A DNA stretch of 64,000 bases from DASXQK01 sp963724385. GTDB lineage: Bacteria; Pseudomonadota; Alphaproteobacteria; Dongiales; Dongiaceae. Each line of letters begins with the position of its first letter. Positions within the stretch are counted from its first letter, which is position 1. The stretch lies in the NCBI GenBank assembly GCA_963724385.1, contig CAVRUJ010000001.1, positions 1,240,001 to 1,304,000 on the forward strand, in the 5' to 3' direction. The notes beneath the pieces were generated by a model. That model searched no databases. It worked only from the letters and a program-made list of their open reading frames with translations, and was not told the DNA's origin. Below, one piece after another: positions 60,774 through 64,000 of the stretch. Made by a program: the position numbers and the translations under genes.

Positions 60774-61733
60774 CTATCGGGGCCGCGCCGCCGCGCGGCG
60801 AAGGCGGTCGTTGATGGCGCGCCCCAGCCCTCGCTCCGGCACCGGCATGACGGCAATCGCGCTGGCGTCGCTCGCATCCAGACGATGCAGGAAGGCAAAC
60901 AGGTTGGCTGCCGCTTCGACCAGGTCGCCGGCTGCACTCAGGTTGAGGGTTGCTCGGGCACCCGGCGGGATCTTGGGGCCGAAGGCGAGTAGCGCCTCAT
61001 CGGCCGAGACCGCCTTCGCTTCGAGCCGCAAGCCGAGGCGCGGCGCGTAATGGCTGGTCAGCATGCCCGGCGCCTTGGGCGTTTGGGTAAGATCGGGCGG
61101 GGCGAGCGGGCCGATGAGCGCCGCGATCTCTTCCTCCGCCAACCCACCAGGCCGGAGCAGCCGGGGTGAAGGTCCGCTCAGATCGACGATGGTGGACTCA
61201 AGACCGATCTCGGTCGGTCCGCCGTCGAGGATGACGGCAACGGCTTTCCCTAGCGTCGCGGCGACATGGGCCGCCGTGGTCGGGCTCAGGCGTCCAGAGG
61301 GGTTCGCGCTGGGTGCGGCGATGGGCCGGCCGAAGCCGGCAAGAAGGCGCGCGGCGACGGGATGGCGGGGAACCCTGACGGCGAGGGTCGGCAGCCCGGC
61401 AGAAGCCAGGAGGGAAACGGGGCAGGCGGCGCTGCGCGGCAGGACGAGGGTGAGGGGGCCGGGCCAGAACCGGCGGGCCAGAAGCCTTGCACGCTCGTCG
61501 AACTGGGCGAGGGCCTCAGCCATCTCGGTCCCGGCGACATGCACGATCAAGGGGTTGAAGCTGGGCCGCTCCTTGGCGGCGAAGATGGCGGCGACGGCCC
61601 GGTCGTCGGTGGCATCGGCGCCGAGGCCGTAGACCGTCTCAGTCGGAAAGGCCACCAGGCGCCCCGCCTTCAACGCCTCGACGGCCGCGGCGATGCCGGC
61701 ATCGTCGGGCCGGCGGATCGACAATCCTAGCAT
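60774..61733 (-). CDS. L-threonylcarbamoyladenylate synthase (Sua5 type)
   Basis: A 319-residue enzyme that makes threonylcarbamoyl-AMP for t6A37 in tRNAs. The N-terminal YrdC domain has PTETVYGLGADA, KERPSFNPLIVHV, SANPSGRLSPT and LESTIVDLSG; the C-terminal Sua5 domain follows a GMLTSHYAP linker. Length fits Sua5. ATG at 61733 starts MLGLSIRRP; an ATG four codons earlier (MRAR) is possible. It lies between the CysQ and FAD-oxidase genes. Confidence 0.93.
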   Translation of the reverse strand: MLGLSIRRPDDAGIAAAVEALKAGRLVAFPTETVYGLGADATDDRAVAAIFAAKERPSFNPLIVHVAGTEMAEALAQFDERARLLARRFWPGPLTLVLPRSAACPVSLLASAGLPTLAVRVPRHPVAARLLAGFGRPIAAPSANPSGRLSPTTAAHVAATLGKAVAVILDGGPTEIGLESTIVDLSGPSPRLLRPGGLAEEEIAALIGPLAPPDLTQTPKAPGMLTSHYAPRLGLRLEAKAVSADEALLAFGPKIPPGARATLNLSAAGDLVEAAANLFAFLHRLDASDASAIAVMPVPERGLGRAINDRLRRAAARPR

Positions 61734-61758
61734 GCGGGCCCGTGGGGCGATTTTTCGC

Positions 61759-62519
<761 letters not shown>

Positions 62520-62523
<4 letters not shown>

Positions 62524-64000
62524 TTGCCCCCCGCGATCGCCCGCCAGACCTTCTCGGGCGTCGCCGGCATGTCGATATGGGTCACGCCCCATTCGCCGAG
62601 CGCGTCGACGATGGCGTTGATGATTGCCGGCGGCGCGCCGATCGCGCCGGCCTCGCCGGCGCCTTTGATGCCGAGCGGATTGGTCCGGCAGGGCACGTTG
62701 CGAAAGCCGATGTCGAAGCTGGGCAGGTCCGAGGCTCGCGGCAGGCAATAGTCCATAAGGGAGCCGGTCAGCAGCTGGCCGCTTTCCCTGTCATAGACCG
62801 TCTGCTCCAGCAAGGCCTGGCCGATGCCCTGGGCCGCACCGCCGTGGACCTGGCCGGCAAGCAGGAGCGGGTTGATGACGGCGCCGAAGTCGTCGATCAC
62901 CGTGTAGCGCAGCAATGCGACGGCGCCGGTCTCGGGATCCACCTCGACTTCGGCGATGTGGCAGCCGTTGGGATAAGTCCCCGCCCGCGGCAGATAGGCG
63001 GCCGTCTCGGCGAGGCCGAAACCCGCCTCGCCGTCCGGACGCTTCGCCCGATAGGCGGCGCGGGCAACCTGATCGAAGCTGACGCTGCGATCGGTACCGA
63101 CGACCCGGAAGAGACCGTCGGCCAGCTCAACGTCGGGGTCGGCTGCTTCCAGCAGTTGGGCCGCGATGCGTTTTGCCTTGGCCGCGACCTTCTCGGCCGC
63201 CGTCAGCACCGCGTGGCCGACGACGGGGAGCGAGCGCGAGCCGCCGGTGCCGAAACCATAGGCGACGCGTTCGGTATCGCCCTGATGGATGCGGATGCGC
63301 TCGATGGGAATGCCGAGCCGCTCGGAGGCGAGCTGGGCATAGGCGGTCTCGTGGCCCTGTCCGCTGCCTTGGGTTCCTACCAGCACCAGCACATCCCCAC
63401 CCGGATCGACGCGCACCTCGGCCATGTCCTCCGGCCCTCCGCCGCAGCCTTCGACATATGTAGCCATGCCGGTGCCGCGGCGCCGGCCGCGGGTCTTGGC
63501 CTCGGCCTTGCGAGCCGAAGCGCCGGCCCAATCGGCCCGGCGCATGGCTTCATCCATCAAGGCGCCGAACTCGCCGCTGTCGTAGGTCGGGCCGGCCGGG
63601 GTCTTGTAGGGCATGGCCTCGGGCGGGATGAAGTTGCGCCGCCGGATCTCGTCGGGCGCCAGGCCCAGCTTGCGTGCCGCGGCGTCCACGGCGCGTTCCA
63701 GAAGGAAGGCAGCTTCGGGGCGCCCGGCGCCGCGATAGGCATCGACCGGCACCGTGTTGGTAAAGACGCAGCGCACCCGGGCGTGGATAGCCGCTGTGCG
63801 GTAGAGCCCGGCCAGCATGGGGCAGCTGGCGATGGTCGGGATGTAAGTCGAATAGCTGGAGAGATAGGCGCCGAGATTGGCGATGGTGTCGACCTTGAGA
63901 GCAAGGAACCGGCCGTCCGCATCAAGCGCAAGGGCGACCTCGCTCACATGGTCGCGGCCGTGGGTGTCGGTCTGGAAGGCGTCGCTGCGTTCGCCGATCC
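62520..64000 (-). CDS. Xanthine dehydrogenase/CoxL-family molybdopterin subunit, 5' truncated by the window
   Basis: The C-terminal part, at least 493 residues, of an aldehyde oxidase/CO dehydrogenase large-subunit-like protein; the gene continues past base 64000. AYRGAGRPEAAFLLER is the molybdopterin-binding segment, of the form II type (AYRGAGR rather than the AYRCSFR of true CO dehydrogenase). GSGQGHETAYAQLASERLG and GIKGAGEAGAIGAP follow. So it is probably an aldehyde or aromatic hydroxylase subunit. It overlaps cysQ by four bases. Confidence 0.93.

Overview
The window is high-GC chromosomal DNA from an alphaproteobacterium, probably a soil or plant-associated member of Hyphomicrobiales or Rhodospirillales. 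This is inferred from gene content and style: Tat-exported ABC binding proteins, kdp with an extra mini-ORF, a form II CoxL-type molybdo-hydroxylase, a DmdC-like acyl-CoA dehydrogenase and a GbdR-like regulator. No rRNA gene, complete tRNA gene, CRISPR array or transposase was recognised.

Bases 1-6160 are accessory. They hold two phage-like small genes, three further small genes, and two copies of an attachment-site-like module. Each module has paired TTTTGCAAA-type boxes at identical spacing before a tRNA-like core; the second core is the 3' half of a tRNA-Phe gene (1944-1990). Next comes a two-gene minus-strand cassette (2573-4340) encoding a protein with an HEPN-like RX5H motif and a zinc-ribbon partner. 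Imperfect 146-bp direct repeats bracket it. This is the best candidate for an undescribed (possibly defence) module. A phosphotransferase-like gene and a structured repeat follow; a second copy of that repeat lies at 37837-37950.

Bases 6230-25173 look like core or housekeeping DNA: a KDPG aldolase/KDG kinase pair, stress genes (two universal stress proteins around an XRE regulator), a ZIP-like membrane protein carrying a cyclic-nucleotide-binding domain, a HAD phosphatase, the complete kdpFABCDE potassium locus ending in an EIIA(Ntr)-like gene, and a PCu(A)C copper chaperone.

Bases 25206-41193 hold two catabolic import loci. The first is a sugar-type ABC transporter (binding protein, two permeases, aldehyde dehydrogenase on minus; ATPase and two BNR/sialidase-like proteins on plus). 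The second is a minus-strand operon with an SsuABC/TauABC-type transporter, a DapA/NanA-family lyase, a split UxaA-family dehydratase and an Ldh-family reductase, divergent from a GlxA/GbdR-type regulator.

Bases 41607-64000 contain a sulfotransferase, a lutABC lactate-oxidation operon with a GNAT gene, a DUF882 Tat protein, an MFS transporter divergent from a hydantoinase/oxoprolinase-family protein, a Na/Pi cotransporter, a phosphonate monoesterase/sulfatase, an orphan binding protein, a DmdC-like dehydrogenase, a partial amino-acid ABC system, an apparent FlK-thioesterase/DsbA-isomerase fusion, and a minus-strand run CoxL - CysQ - Sua5 - FAD oxidase. CoxL runs off the right edge.
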